DNA of 64,000 nt from Haliotis asinina (GCF_037392515.1 NC_090283.1:30644249-30708248); one strand, 5' to 3'. Shown: positions 1 to 11,380, numbered from the stretch's first letter. Numbers and translations: made by a program. Notes: generated by a model from the sequence alone, not told the origin.

Positions 1-967
1 CCTCCCGGAGCACCTGGCGGAATTCACACCCCGCTATTTTCAAAAGTGTGGCCGCACACTCTGTGGTGAATACGACGACACCATTTACAAAAGGTTACAG
101 GCGGAAGTTTCTTACGGACATCCCGGATTGGAAATATCCCCTGGATGCAAAGGGCACAATACCCCAGAGTCTCCTCCGCGAACCCGAATCCCGTCCTAGT
201 AGGTTTGAAGTGGCATGCCGCTCGCTCTATACAAGCCGTTACCTCCTCCGATTGTGTATGGTAGAAACCAAACCCTAGACCTCGGAATAGGTAGGAGGTG
301 CCAAATATTTCCGCGTAACCTCGAAGTTCCGCACCCATGTCAGTATGGAGTTGAGTCAGCTGGAACAAAATAGTCAAAACAGTATAGCTTGTTGCCAGCT
401 AGAGACGCCTCTTTTCAGTTTTCTGCATGCTCGTTGAATAGTTGAATTTCGCGGGTCCCCCAAATCATAAACGTAAGAAAACAGTCATTTCAAGACAAAG
501 GAGAGGTGACACAATTTACCCCATACTTTACAAGGGATACTAACCGTCGGGGATCGTTGAGAGAATGCGTCGTCGAGGATATCAAACACAAACCGTGTGA
601 TATCAAACACACGGTTTGTGTTTGATGAAGCCATGTTGCAAATAGGATTTACTAGAGTTACTAATTTGAACTCCACTACCGGGAAAAGAACCAGTTCAAC
701 AAGGGACAATATGTAAACTCCTGCTCAATCTAATTATGCAAACGCCTTTTCTAAGAATATCTACTACCAATAGCCAATGGTGCTATCAAACTATTCAGTT
801 CCAGGGGTAACACCCCTGCCGAACTGTCAAATTGGGAAGCGTGACTTCGGTAATCGGTACTGCCAAGATCAGCCGCCGATAATGTCACAACTATATCAAC
901 AACACGGAATCGCAAGGCTGCACTGAATTGACTCCCGACATAGATTTGCCAGTAAAGGACTCCACTA
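1..967. other. no gene recognised
   Basis: Both strands have short open frames in the first 400 bases (about 117 aa minus, 76 aa plus). I see no domain, splice pattern or codon bias that favours either. A short direct repeat of a 'gatatcaaacaca' motif lies near 578-625. Nothing else is supported. Confidence 0.3.

Positions 968-1047
<80 letters not shown>
968..1047. repeat. (TA)n microsatellite
   Basis: About 80 bases of uninterrupted alternating TA. The true length is uncertain, because assemblies often miscount such runs. Confidence 0.95.
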
Positions 1048-1049
<2 letters not shown>

Positions 1050-2360
1050 CCCACGTGGTACTTCGTAAAAGTGTTTCATAACAAAGTTTTATGACACATA
1101 TGTGTCATAATACCTTCGAGTGATTTGATTGGCTAATGCGTGAACTTTGACATTACTGGTACTACTTTCATCACTCATTCCATTCATGATTTTCATTCAA
1201 GTTTTCACACCTGAGAGCATGTAAAACAAAAACAGTTCTATGGAATTAGATAAAATTTATTTCATTTAGTGTGGTTACCAGCATTATTTTCACTTCTATG
1301 ATAACTCAAGTTTCTGTAATAAAAACGAAAATAAAACGATCTATAAAGTACGTAAACAAATACGTCTAGTAGGTCTCTCATGAGTGTGAACAAATATGGC
1401 GTCGCCCGTAAAAGTTATTGATTTAGTCAAAATTGAGGGCAGTTGGTTGGAAGAGTTGTGAATGTTATCAAGAGATTGAATACCTTCTGCGTGTATGTTG
1501 TCAGGACTGCACAGTAACACACAACATCAAAAGACGAGCGGCGCTCTTGTATCTCTATCACTGCCACTGTCAGCCGCATCCATTCGCGTCCTCCCGCACA
1601 AACATATTGTCACTGCCATGCCTCCCGTGGTTTCTTATGTAGATCTAGGGGTCAAAAGTACTTCCCAGAATCTGAACACAATCTTCGTTCGAGGTTGTAG
1701 GCTGTGTTTTCAGACCCAATTTTCGGTGGAGTCTTCAACATAAACATCGAATCTCGACAAGTGGGAATTCCAAGCCGAGATGAGAAGGCGTCACTGGCAT
1801 CCTGCGCAAAGCGTCGCCGAATTATTTACAGTAACTCGTCCTCCGATGAAGAACATTAAACTCAGCTATTTAAAACATACATTTCCCTGTTATTCACAAT
1901 CATCTTTGCTGTTGAGTTTGCCGCTCCTAATTAAATGCTCCCTAGAATCTTCTTCTTTGACGACTAACCTAACAGTGATGGCCGACTGACGTTCAGGCAA
2001 GATTTAAGTCACGTAGTCAAGTTCAAAATATTTACACTTCGCAAGTGTTTTGATGAATTATAGTATTGCTTTTGAAAACAAATCATCAACAGAAAATAAT
2101 TACATTTTGATTACGACTTGATTCTGTCTTAATTTGTTTATTTTCTTGTGATTTGGCGCCGTATAGGAAATACATTGCCTCTACGCAGCATACGTTTTCC
2201 TGGAGTGAAGCGGTTGACATTCCAATCACCAATATGATGTATTAATCCGGGATGTATGATTTATTTCACTCCGGACATAAACTTGATATGAAAGGGGAAG
2301 CTCGTTTAATATCCTACAAATATTCCGGTGTTCTCCTTATCGTACCTAGCACGGGCCGGT
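1048..2360. other. intergenic, no gene recognised
   Basis: A short plus-strand frame starts at an ATG near 1396 (MASPVKVIDLVKIEG...) and stops after 21 codons, close to a possible donor. It could be a first coding exon, but I found no partner exon. The remaining small plus-strand ORFs show no recognisable domain. Confidence 0.25.
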
Positions 2361-3189
2361 ATCAGCCATATATTCCTCCAAGCAGTGTAGGGTATGTGTA
2401 CATATTGTAGGTGCGTGTATGAGTGATATGAGCGTCTGATTTAATTGTGCGTACGAAGACTGTATTTGTAGGTGGGGTGTTGTGGTAGTAGCTGCATGAG
2501 GTGCGTACGTGTTGTCGGCGTGTTGTTGTAACAGGATTGTGGTGCTTGTTGTTGTTATGTAATTGTCGCAAGCGTCGTGTATCCCTGTGACAGATCCATA
2601 ACACCAAGAGGCGGATAGAGTCCCCCCAGCATTCTGTTAGTGGGCTGGTCAACCCTTGTCGCCTGAGGAGGCGTTGGTGTGCTAGCCGTAACCGGATAAG
2701 AGGTGTGAAACTGCACTAAGAACAAAAACAATAGGTACTTGCCTTGTAGGACGTGGTACAGACGCCTGGCCACGTATCGGGGAACGGTTAAGACCACTGG
2801 GAGAGATACTTGGGTATCAGTAATTAAGTGTATCGCAGAGCGATATGTTGACTGTGGGGCATTTTTTAATGTGTATTTCTGATGTGAACCAGCGGTGCTT
2901 GATCTGCACATTATCTGGGATATACTGCGTTTGAGATAGTGCCAGGACCTTAGATAGGGCATCAACCCGTAAAAGGCTGATTCGGATATGGCACTGAGGG
3001 GACGAAAAATTTTTAAAACAGGGTGGTAGAGGCGTCGTTTTGGACCTTATAAAAGTATATGGCCAAAACAAGAAAAAGAGGACGATCATTTCGAGGTTCC
3101 ACAGAGGTTCAAAAATGGAAGCGACCGACAGACCTGGGGTGGTAGAGGGACCTCCATTGGTAGTTGGAGGCCTCCATATCAAAAGGCCC

Positions 3190-3609
3190 TTAGTAAAGGT
3201 CGTCTCTGTCGTCATCCCTGTCGTCGTGGCCAGGGCCGAGCGCATTAATAATTGTGACTGCATGGATGGCAGCGATGCGACGGTTGGTGAAGAATATTAG
3301 TACCGCTAGAACAGCCATGACGCCCCATATGGTGAAAGTTGAATATGCCACTGACGAAAACCAGTCAGTTCTCTCCTCTGTGTTGGTTACTGCGTTCATA
3401 TATACAGGGTCAGTGGGGTCGGTGTAGATTATTTCGTTCACTTTGGCTTTTGTTACTGCATGACGGAGATTGACGCTGGGCTGTTTATCTGTTTGGATGA
3501 GTTTTGTGAAAGACGCACTAGCCAAACAGAATTGTGCTGTTTTATATTGTAGCGGTTCGTCAGCGACGGTAGCCGATTTAATATGTCTTTGGATGAAACG
3601 AAATGTCAT
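3190..3609 (-). CDS. membrane-anchored ORF of possible viral or retroelement origin, 139 aa
   Basis: Not recognised as a family. The reading frame has a polar N-terminal 85 residues, one strongly hydrophobic segment at about residues 90-107 (core IWGVMAVLAVLIFF), a basic stop-transfer (TNRR) and an acidic/basic tail rich in D and R. That layout (ectodomain, single membrane span, short cytoplasmic tail) suits the C-terminal part of a type I membrane or envelope-like protein, but this is inference from topology only. It lies on the same strand as the secreted-looking ORF at 3720-3914. No polymerase, integrase or capsid gene is visible nearby, so an origin cannot be assigned. Confidence 0.3.
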   Translation of the reverse strand: MTFRFIQRHIKSATVADEPLQYKTAQFCLASASFTKLIQTDKQPSVNLRHAVTKAKVNEIIYTDPTDPVYMNAVTNTEERTDWFSSVAYSTFTIWGVMAVLAVLIFFTNRRIAAIHAVTIINALGPGHDDRDDDRDDLY

Positions 3610-3719
3610 AACAAGGCCACGTTTAAGGTATAGTTAAGGGAAGACGTATCGCTAGCGTGTCGGCAACCCATGAGCCTGGGAGGTTGCATCGTATCGTCGG
3701 CTGAATCGAACATGAACAA

Positions 3720-3914
3720 TCATTGATTTGTGGATAGGGGAACAAGTTCCTGTGGCAGTTGACCTTGTAGTAACTTTGCTGTACTACGCATTAAGTCCTG
3801 TGATTGGGAATTTAACTGGTTAGTGAAGTGCAGTTGCTGTGTGGACAGAAGTAGAAGAAGAGAGAATACTTTTTTATACCAGTTAGCTTCGCGCATTGTG
3901 TTCCTGCGAGGCAC
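3720..3914 (-). CDS. short ORF with signal-peptide-like N-terminus, 64 aa
   Basis: The N-terminus has basic residues followed by a hydrophobic run (KKVFSLLLLLSTQQ at about residues 14-27), then a Q/S/N-rich tail. This resembles the start of a secreted or membrane protein. It lies about 110 bases upstream, on the same strand, of the membrane-spanning ORF at 3190-3609. The two could be pieces of one broken gene in different frames, or two exons. No homology is recognised. Confidence 0.2.
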   Translation of the reverse strand: MPRRNTMREANWYKKVFSLLLLLSTQQLHFTNQLNSQSQDLMRSTAKLLQGQLPQELVPLSTNQ

Positions 3915-4780
3915 TTACTATTAGATCATGCCTTCACTACCCTAACCAGATCATCGATTCGGGTTTTGGTTCTAGACATAAAGGAGGACATGGCATGGTT
4001 CGTGATATTAAAGGTGATGTGTACTTGTCCAGCCAGTAACCTCACATGATCTAAATATTATAACAATAATTATAATTTCTCTGCCATAATTCCATGCCTA
4101 TGATACTGGATTAGTTATTGGCACGACAGACACTGGTGACGCATATACCAGAGACCATATAACAGAGGTCTCTGCTCATACATGCAGAGGTAAACAAGCC
4201 TGTTATAACATGTTACATAACCTGGCCAAAGTGGGTGAAAATATCACGCTAGAGGTTATAAAATGCCCAGACGTGAGTAGTCGGAGCATGATGGGCGAGT
4301 TGGCTGAAGGCGCCGGACTTGTGATCCAGCGAGCTTGAGGTATCGCCATCGAGTCCACTTGTAACAGGGTGTAAAAATCGACTCTTTCAGTGTTTTCACA
4401 ACCCCTAGCGCACAGTACACAACCCTGTGCACTAAAAGAACCCACGGATCCGTCGGTATATGACAACTCGTGACCACATTAACACGTGCAAACACCTAGT
4501 TGCGGGTGCATCAAAGTGCAGTAAACCTGGACTAAGTACTGTGATTAGGTGTCCTGATACACCCAGCTGTGAATGAATACCTCGTAAAGAAAAAAATGCC
4601 ACAATAACTCGGTGCGTGTAGAGTTGTATGATAGGTAATAAGAAGTAAAGTTGCGATTGATATTCAGTGATCGAGGGAAAATATATCAGCGTATATGATA
4701 CTTGTTCTGATGTTTGATGTGATCAGGTATAAGATATAGCCTCCTTGATGTGATACATGATAAAGTTGCTCACAATAGAA
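3915..4780. other. intergenic, nothing recognised
   Basis: No domain, repeat array or splice pattern is seen. Two overlapping minus-strand frames near 4203-4495 are short and cysteine-containing, but they read the same DNA in different frames and match nothing I know. Confidence 0.3.
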
Positions 4781-4846
4781 GCACTGCTACATATGTGGAG
4801 GGCTTGTGCATGTCTGTTCTGTGGACGGGCTACTGTTGTGTATCCA

Positions 4847-5196
4847 GGCGTCGCCATGTATGTAGAGGGCACCATGTTTGTTGACAGCTTTTCCATGTCT
4901 GTTCTGTGAGCGGGTCATAGTGTTGTGTATTCAGGCGTCACCATGTATGTAGAGGACTTTTCCATGTCTGTTCCGTGAACGGGTCATAGTGTTGTGTATT
5001 CAGGCGTCACCATGTATGTAGAGGACTTTTCCATGTCTTTTCCGTGAACGGGCCATAGTGTTGTGTATTCAGGCGTCACCATGTATGTAGAGGACTTTTC
5101 CATGTCTGTTCCGTGAACGGGTCATAGTGTTGTTTATTCAGGCGTCACCATGTATGTAGAGGGCTTTTCCATGTCTTTTCCGTGAACGGGCCATAG
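4847..5196. repeat. 69-bp minisatellite
   Basis: The repeat phase marker 'catagtgttg' recurs at 4916, 4985, 5054, 5123 and 5192, exactly 69 bases apart. Units carry 'ggcgtcaccatgtatgtaga' and 'ttttccatgtctgttccgtg'. The leftmost units, from about 4800, are more diverged. The array runs directly into a 54-bp version at 5197. Confidence 0.9.
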
Positions 5197-5466
5197 TGTT
5201 GTTTATTCGGGTGTTGTCATGTGTGTACAGGGCTTTTACACGTGCGACAGTGTTGTTTATTCGGGTGTTGTCATGTATGTACAGGGCTTTTACACGTGCG
5301 ACAGTGTTGTTTATTCGGGTGTTGTCATGTGTGTACAGGGCTTTTACACGTGCGACAGTGTTGTTTATTCGGGTGTTGTCATGTATGTACATGGCGTTTA
5401 CACGTGCGACAGTGTTGTTTATTCGGGTGTTGTCATGTATGTACAGGGCTTTTACACGTGCGACAG
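5197..5466. repeat. 54-bp minisatellite, five copies
   Basis: Copies of a 'tgttgtttattcgggtgttg' unit begin at 5197, 5251, 5305, 5359 and 5413, exactly 54 bases apart. The unit looks like the neighbouring 69-bp unit with 15 bases lost. Because 54 and 69 are multiples of three, several frames on both strands stay open through the array; these should not be read as genes. Confidence 0.9.
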
Positions 5467-6150
5467 TGCTGGATCACGTTCGTTCTAAGGGTTATGTTTC
5501 TAAATAAGTTTTGCTCTATTTGTGTGTGAAAGGGGTTGTTGGTTTTCCAAACCCTCGCCTTTGGCTGTTCAGGACCCACTCGGAAGCCCGGAGAGTCCAA
5601 AGTTCCAAGGATCCTCATATGGTTTGCAATGAGGTGATGAGGGATGCGTCGACGGACTCGGTTTAGGTCGTGACTTCTTGATTGCCTCTAAAGTAAGGCT
5701 AGATGTGCTCGGTGGTGCCATCCATTTGCTGTTTGTCAGAGACATTTTTGCCATGTTTTGAAATTTGAGGCATAAGAAGTCCCCTTTAAACCAGACAATT
5801 ATAACACAGACAAGTCTAAAATATTCAATAGTATATTCAGCGAACAAAGAGCAAGTTACAATGAGTCACTTTACATATTTCTAGTACAATGCAATTTCGT
5901 CACAAGTCTAAGGTAATATGACCAGAGTCTTGACATTTTCAGTGAGGCCTGATATACTAAATGAAACTTGTTTACAATGAGAGCGGTCAGGCAAGAAGTG
6001 TGAATCTTGAAAAGTTGAATGCATGTTAGAGGATATTGTCAAACAATGACAGGCAGAGGCACACAACTCCAGTGTAATTCCGAGTAAGTCCATGTGTGAT
6101 TCCATGTGTTAACCAATACTAGTATGTGATTTTCCCGTGGCACAACACAA
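5467..6150. other. unrecognised region with a proline/serine-rich minus-strand frame
   Basis: On the minus strand, about 5750 down to 5520, a P/S/K-rich frame (core PKPSPSTHPSSPHCKPYEDP) ends at a stop near 5570, and a second frame continues with proline-containing sequence. It could be a real exon with a frameshift or a downstream intron. I do not recognise it, and no partner exon is seen. The rest of the interval shows nothing. Confidence 0.2.
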
Positions 6151-6449
6151 CAACCACGGTTTATATATACTGACACGCTGACGAGAACATGCAGCAAAGC
6201 ATGGCTGTATCATCAATTGTCAGAACGTTTGTGAACAGAAAGTAAACAAAAGATTCCCAAGGGCAGCTAACTGGAGCGCTATCAAGAAGGAATGCCAGCT
6301 GAAAAAAAATATTGCCATTGAACATATATGATAAGAAAGGTGACCCACAATCCACACTCAAAACTCTAAATATTGTGACCAAATGATCACTATTACTTAA
6401 TGAATGATAATGCAAATTACAGAAAACACATTCTCGTAACTGCACGCAC

Positions 6450-6672
6450 TGCAGTTGCACCGGTTTGTAGTCCTCCAGCAGTTTGACCATCTCGGCTTTC
6501 TTCAGTCTGGCATAACCTCTTAAACTGAGTCGCTTCGCTTGGCGTGTGAGGACTTTGACCGTGCGAGATTTCTTGACATCTCGAATGTTCAGTAATCTCA
6601 AAAGCTGGTCTTTCGTCAGTCGGGAGTAACCGACCATACCACGTTCTTTGGCCATCGCTTTCAGTTGTTGTA
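6450..6672 (-). CDS. two-repeat Rho_N/SAP-like protein fragment, virus- or Maverick-like
   Basis: Reading from about 6672, the frame has two copies of a short helical motif of the Rho_N/SAP type: MVGYSRLTKDQLLRLL, then LRGYARLKKAEMVKLL about 35 residues later. A basic linker (KKSRTVKVLTRQAKRL) joins them. Such repeats occur in DNA-binding proteins of large DNA viruses and Maverick/Polinton-type elements, and in some cellular proteins. The motif-bearing frame plausibly ends near 6462, where 'ccg|gtgcaa' could be a donor. The open frame continues to 6161 with unrelated cysteine-rich sequence that is probably not coding. It lies on the same strand as the unrecognised ORFs at 7066-7955. No replication or capsid genes are visible, so family assignment is uncertain. 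Confidence 0.4.
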
Positions 6673-7065
6673 TGGTAAAACTGTTGCTATATCAACGTGT
6701 GAAAAACTTTTCACAAAAATAAATAAATGTACTCATATGTGAAATCACATCTCTAATTGAGTTTGGATTTAAAAAAATATATTTGAAGAAATTGGTGAAG
6801 TTCAGATAATCTCTTTTGTCCAAGTATATGAGAAGACTTCGGACCACTTTCGCTCCGTGGGCTTACAACGACAATAATGGCATTTTATGCCTACGCCGCA
6901 TGGTTTGCACGTGTAGTTGATGAAACCTTTTCAGATGGACACCATGCGTATGCCGCAATAATCAGTGGTGCATTTCCTGCCCCAGGTTTTGGTTTTTCCG
7001 AGAAGTACCTACATGCATGCATAGGGTGCACGTTTCATTTTGTTTCATATACACATAAATACATT

Positions 7066-7545
7066 TCAATTTAACTGTTTAATCATATATATGGTCACAC
7101 CGAACCCAAGCACGACGAAGATGAGCTCCCGGTCTTTCTGTTCTGGGGAAGGTGTATAATACTGTGAGAGTATGGGTTCATCGCCGAGTGGTTCGAGTCG
7201 TTTGGTAATATTCTTGCATGGCATCGTCGAAGTTCTTGAACTTTCCAGCAGCGTAGTTTTCATGCGCTAATTGGACGGTGATGAAATTGGTTCTCTGCAT
7301 GCGTTTTCTCCCGTACTTGACTTGCAGAGCTTGCACTTCCTCCATGGACAAATCATGACATTTTCGTTCAGTTTCGATGTCGGCCATCGCCAGTCCCAAG
7401 TTGAACTCGAGCATGCCCATGTCTTGCAGGGTGAAATCGAGCTTGAGTGCCGGTTGTTTGGTGATCATTTTGCTTAATTGTGCATAGCCCATGGCCAGTC
7501 CGCTGATTATGGCGGTGTGATTCGCATCATTGACGAATGTTTGTC
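7066..7545 (-). pseudogene. frameshifted virus-like structural or membrane ORF
   Basis: The main minus-strand frame (stop at 7178) runs open upstream to about 7580 and is helical and hydrophilic, with methionine-rich stretches (GLAMGYAQLSKMITKQPALK). Its end overlaps another frame, 7066-7263, that finishes in a hydrophobic segment (ELIFVVLGFGVTIYMI) next to the stop, like a tail anchor. The two frames share the DNA around 7180-7260. They look like one ORF of roughly 165 codons split by a single indel, or two deliberately overlapping genes. I recognise no family. Neighbours are the Rho_N/SAP-like ORF downstream and the ORFs at 7507-7955 upstream. Confidence 0.35.
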
Positions 7546-7955
7546 CATCGGGGGTCGACGTCGTGGCACATTTAACAAGACTAAATTATTCTTCTTCATT
7601 AAAAATATAATAGGGTTTACTTCAATATGCGCTGCCGCCGGTGTCAGGGCGGCTGCTGGTGTCCTTGTCTGGGGTGCTGCTGGTGCCGGTTTGAATTTGA
7701 ATTCACTTTTCGCATAATTGGAATCCAAACTGATTTGAAAAGATCGACGTCGTTCTCGCCCAGGTTTAGGAAGCACACCACCAGCATCAGCGTTTGAGTT
7801 TCATCGATCATGCTCGGATTGCCCCCTTCCCCCCACCCCCCACCCCCCTCCTTAAACGTATATAATATATGTTTAATAAATGAAATAATGTCTGACAATT
7901 TTCCAATGGACGATTTGGGTGGTGATGATGATGAGACCTGATTCCAGAGCGACAT
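7507..7955 (-). pseudogene. overlapping virus-like ORFs, unrecognised
   Basis: Two minus-strand frames overlap: 103 aa at 7644-7955 (starts MSLWNQVSSSSPPKSSIGKL) and 89 aa at 7507-7776, with an alanine/proline-rich stretch (KPAPAAPQTRTPAAALTPAAA). A G/C-homopolymer block at about 7820-7852 interrupts the first frame and may be an expansion or sequencing error. The compact same-strand packing with the two ORFs downstream suggests a remnant of a virus-like or Maverick-like element. No diagnostic gene is present. Confidence 0.3.
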
Positions 7956-8841
7956 GTTGAGTGACCAATTCTTGAAGAAATTATTACGATTCTTTGTAAC
8001 GAGGTAGAAAGAAATTATGTTTTTTATCGTTCATGACGATTTAAACATGCGAAATTACGATGGACACGACCTAAACAACTTTCACCCCATGTCGTCCGAG
8101 ATGTGCAAAACTTAAGGACCAAACTCGGCATTATTGGTGATCATCTGAGAGACCTGCTCCAAAGTGCCAAAAGAAACTTTGGACAGCACTGACTGCTGGG
8201 CACTTACTGGAACGAACCCTTGCCCGTTTTCCAGTTTCCCCTAAGGGGACTTTATTAGCGCGAGGCAGCACCACAGAATTTAAAATTTCAGCCTTACATA
8301 TAAAACATAATCCATAAGTATAGGAGACCTCAGCGTCACGATGCACGTAAAACCATGACTCAGTCTTCCGGTCCAGGATCATTCATGCGATTGAGAATCC
8401 TAGCGATCTCCATCCTCGGTGATCGCACCACAGAGGGAGAATATTGTTTGTTGTTGTTGTTGGTTGGTGCGGTGTTGTTTCTCCCATGGGGTTGTGATTG
8501 ACTGCGCTCTCTCTAAGAGCTCATGTTTTTATGCCAAAGTGATTAAGTCTTAGGACAGTTAGCTTTGTACCGTTTAGTTTCAGAAGAGAACTCAATGTCT
8601 CCTTGGTAACAATCATAAACATATCAATGAACCCTTTGGTTGCTATAATAACTTAAAACCCCATTGAAACAATGGGTATTCATAGGAAACTATGTACAAC
8701 ATGGTCACAAATATAGCATTATGTCCAGGGTGAAATTTTAACCAGGCTGGAGGCCCTGTGCAGTCACAGAGTGATTGAGCTGATGCTTTCTGTAATAAGC
8801 CTTGAATAACCCCGGTGTCTAGGGATTGCAAAGTGACTTCT
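7956..8841. other. intergenic, nothing recognised
   Basis: A minus-strand frame at 8131-8382 (83 aa) has three cysteines but no zinc-finger spacing I recognise. A small GTT microsatellite lies at about 8448-8462. No gene is supported. Confidence 0.3.
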
Positions 8842-9051
8842 GGCCCCTATTTCTCGAAACAAACTTATGTGTGACTTAAGTCAGAGATTTTACTCACAGC
8901 TGAAAAACGCATTTCTCAGAGTGACCTGAAATCGGCACAAAACCCAAACTATAGGAAACAATTTGAGTTTCGTGTATAGATTACTTAATTTGTTTGGGTC
9001 AAAAAATGAGATTTGAGTAAAATCTTAAGTTTGTTTCCAGAAATCGGGGCC
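8842..9051. mobile_element. MITE, about 210 bp, with ggcccc termini
   Basis: Inverted ends: left 'ggcccctatttctcgaaac' and right (reverse-complemented) 'ggccccgatttctggaaac', followed by matching 'aaactta' and 'gattttactca' blocks. There is no coding capacity. The target-site duplication is unclear. This type of terminus is common in Harbinger-like non-autonomous elements of invertebrates, but the superfamily is not proven here. Confidence 0.8.
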
Positions 9052-9463
9052 TGTTTCAAGGTGGCAAAAGTGGTATCTCATCTGGAATTACGTTATTACC
9101 TGCACCATTAATGATTGTGAGTCATGTCAGTTAACTAGTTAAGCGTATACACTACATGCAGCGAATGGAATTGGCATTATGCCCCCTCAAAACATTGGAA
9201 AATGGCACTGCACCCAGTGTGGCATTTTAACAAGGGTCAATATGACCAGGGTGCACTGTTCATTATTATCTGTATTGTTAAAGATAATAGAAACTCACAT
9301 GTAAAATTGCAATCCACACAAAACTTTTACAAGACAGAATTTCACTACAGTCTAACGCTTCATACACTCCCAGTTTCCGTTTCACCGTGAAGACAGACAT
9401 AGTTCCCTCTAACCTTCCAGGAAAGTGATCATAAAGAGACAGCTGTACTCCTAACATCAGAAG

Positions 9464-11380
9464 ATGGAGGCTGAACACGTTACCGTCATTCAGAGGAACC
9501 ACAAGTTCCTGAAGGAGTTCCTTTTGGTGGATCCTGTGCTGGACAAATTGTTGGAGGACGGAGTCTTCACACAGGCCGACTATGACAACTGTAGACAGGC
9601 CGGGCCAGGGAAGTGTGAGTTGCTGTTAGAAATACTGAAGAAGAAGGGTATGGAGGGATACAGGACACTGTGTGGGGTCCTTGATTCCAATCAACCGTTC
9701 ATTAAAGAAAAACTTGATGCAACATCCTTGGAAGGAGGTAGTTATCTGTATTGCCTTTCATCTTCAGGCTTGAAAACGTCACAGTATAAGTCATTGGTTT
9801 CACTAATAAATTATGCATATGCTAATATACATCATGCATCACAACTAATAACATGCTGTTTTTCCGTTTTCAATTCCAACATTATGTTTGTACGTTGTTT
9901 CAAACAGAACACTGGTACTCATCACAAGTGTGTTTCTCATCCTCACATTTCATAATGTTGTATAAAATCAAGTACCTCTCCAGTACTTAGTGACACTAAT
10001 GACAAAACGCATTTTATTTAAAACATTCATATTGTATTGCTGCCAAATACATTTGGGATGATTTTTGCCCTAATATAATGTATAGATTGGATATTAGTGA
10101 AAACCATAACATGTTGACACGATTCTACTTTGCAGGCAACTCCGACCTCGTCCTTGTTAACAAACTGAAGATGCAATCGGAGCACAGAAAGGAACTTGCC
10201 GGAAAGGACGAACACATAGCAGAACTGCAGTCTGTGAGTAATCCACTACATCTCAAAAATGTCCTGATATTGTCCTTACGTCATCAACACGATACCCTTG
10301 CTCACCAACATGGTAAACATCTTTTCGCTCCATCAGTTTTGGTTAGCGCTTCGCTGGATCACCACACTCATGTCCTTCACCAATCATTTGTAATATATTC
10401 ATTTATTTGAATACTTGGTCAAACTGTTTATCCTGAGTAAACTCTGTAACGTGTTTGTTCTTAGGGAATGGAGGACTTAACGAAACAGTTGGAAGACAAA
10501 CAGAAGAATTATGATACACTGGAGGAAACAAACAAGAAAGAAAGAGAGGAACTCATGTCACAGATAGAAAAACAGAAGGAGGAGATCGAAACTTGTAAGC
10601 TGACAAACAATCCTAGGAACCCAGTACCTCTATAAGTTACATTGTGCGTTGTGATTGCAAAACACGTAAATTAAATGTATTTTAGTTGTAGATCAAACGT
10701 CAGTGAAATAGAATATCTAGACGTTACTATCCTTGGAAACATCTCATAAATTGTGAAATTTATTGTCAGGTGTTAACACAAGAGTGGTCATGCCCTGTCC
10801 TATCTCAAGCATCCACACAGTTTAAAAAACAACACAGACATATCTAATCTTGCATTTGGACGTCGCCCAACGAACAAACCAGACAACCATTGTTATTTGT
10901 TCATTCCAGTGAGGACGAAGCTATCAGAGTCGAACCACGAGTTAGAGCAGTGCCAAGAACAATGTGATCAAATGAACCTTGTGAGAGCCATTTCAGTTAC
11001 TCCAATTGGAATTAAGACCATAAAAATGTAAAAGCATGAATATTAATTGAAATACACAAACCTGAATGAACGATATTTGTCATTTCAGAGACTACAAGCA
11101 GAACAGGAGGCGTATGAAATGTTATCAGGGTTACCTGCATCACAGTCTCCGGACAGGGAGGTCATGACTGGAGCCGACCAACGAACAGGTGCATCGGCTG
11201 AAACCTATATAGCTAAAATTTTGTAGAGTCAAATCAAAAGGAAGACCATGTGTATATGAAGTCGAGTGTGACCTAATTTATTAGTGTTTAAATGTATTTA
11301 TTTTCCTTATCCTGACTCATGCTTATTATGCTTATCTTCCCACTCTAGGCGAAGATAGTGGAACACTTGAAATCTCTTGA
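9464..11380 (+). CDS. CARD plus coiled-coil adaptor-like protein, 234 aa, 6 exons
   Basis: Spliced model: 9464-9737, 10136-10233, 10465-10594, 10910-10980, 11089-11188, 11349-11380. All junctions are GT-AG with matching phases. The total is 705 nt including TGA. The ATG is in a good context (aagATGg). Residues about 6-90 read as a caspase-recruitment domain, a six-helix death fold (KFLKEFLLVDPVLDKLLEDG, YDNCRQAGPGKCELLLEILK, LCGVLDSNQPFIKEKL). Residues about 95-200 are rich in E, K, Q and L with heptad character (coiled coil). A short polar tail follows. CARDs pair with other CARDs in innate-immune and apoptotic complexes, and the coiled coil suggests self-assembly, as in CARD9/CARD11- or BCL10-type adaptors. 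There is no enzyme, MAGUK or NACHT part. The last exon codes only nine residues, and a DIRS retrotransposon begins within about 20 bases of the stop, so the native C-terminus or 3' UTR may have been cut. No polyadenylation signal was found. Confidence 0.82.
11303..11340. repeat. dispersed 'cctgactcatgc' repeat fragment
   Basis: The string 'ttccttatcctgactcatgc' in the last intron of the CARD gene also occurs in the palindromic repeat at 47962-48096. It is a single-copy end of a dispersed element. Confidence 0.6.

Noticed and set aside
5196-5529. Repeated 18-residue open frames on plus and minus strands
   Set aside because: They are by-products of the 54-bp minisatellite, whose unit length is a multiple of three; all frames look alike.
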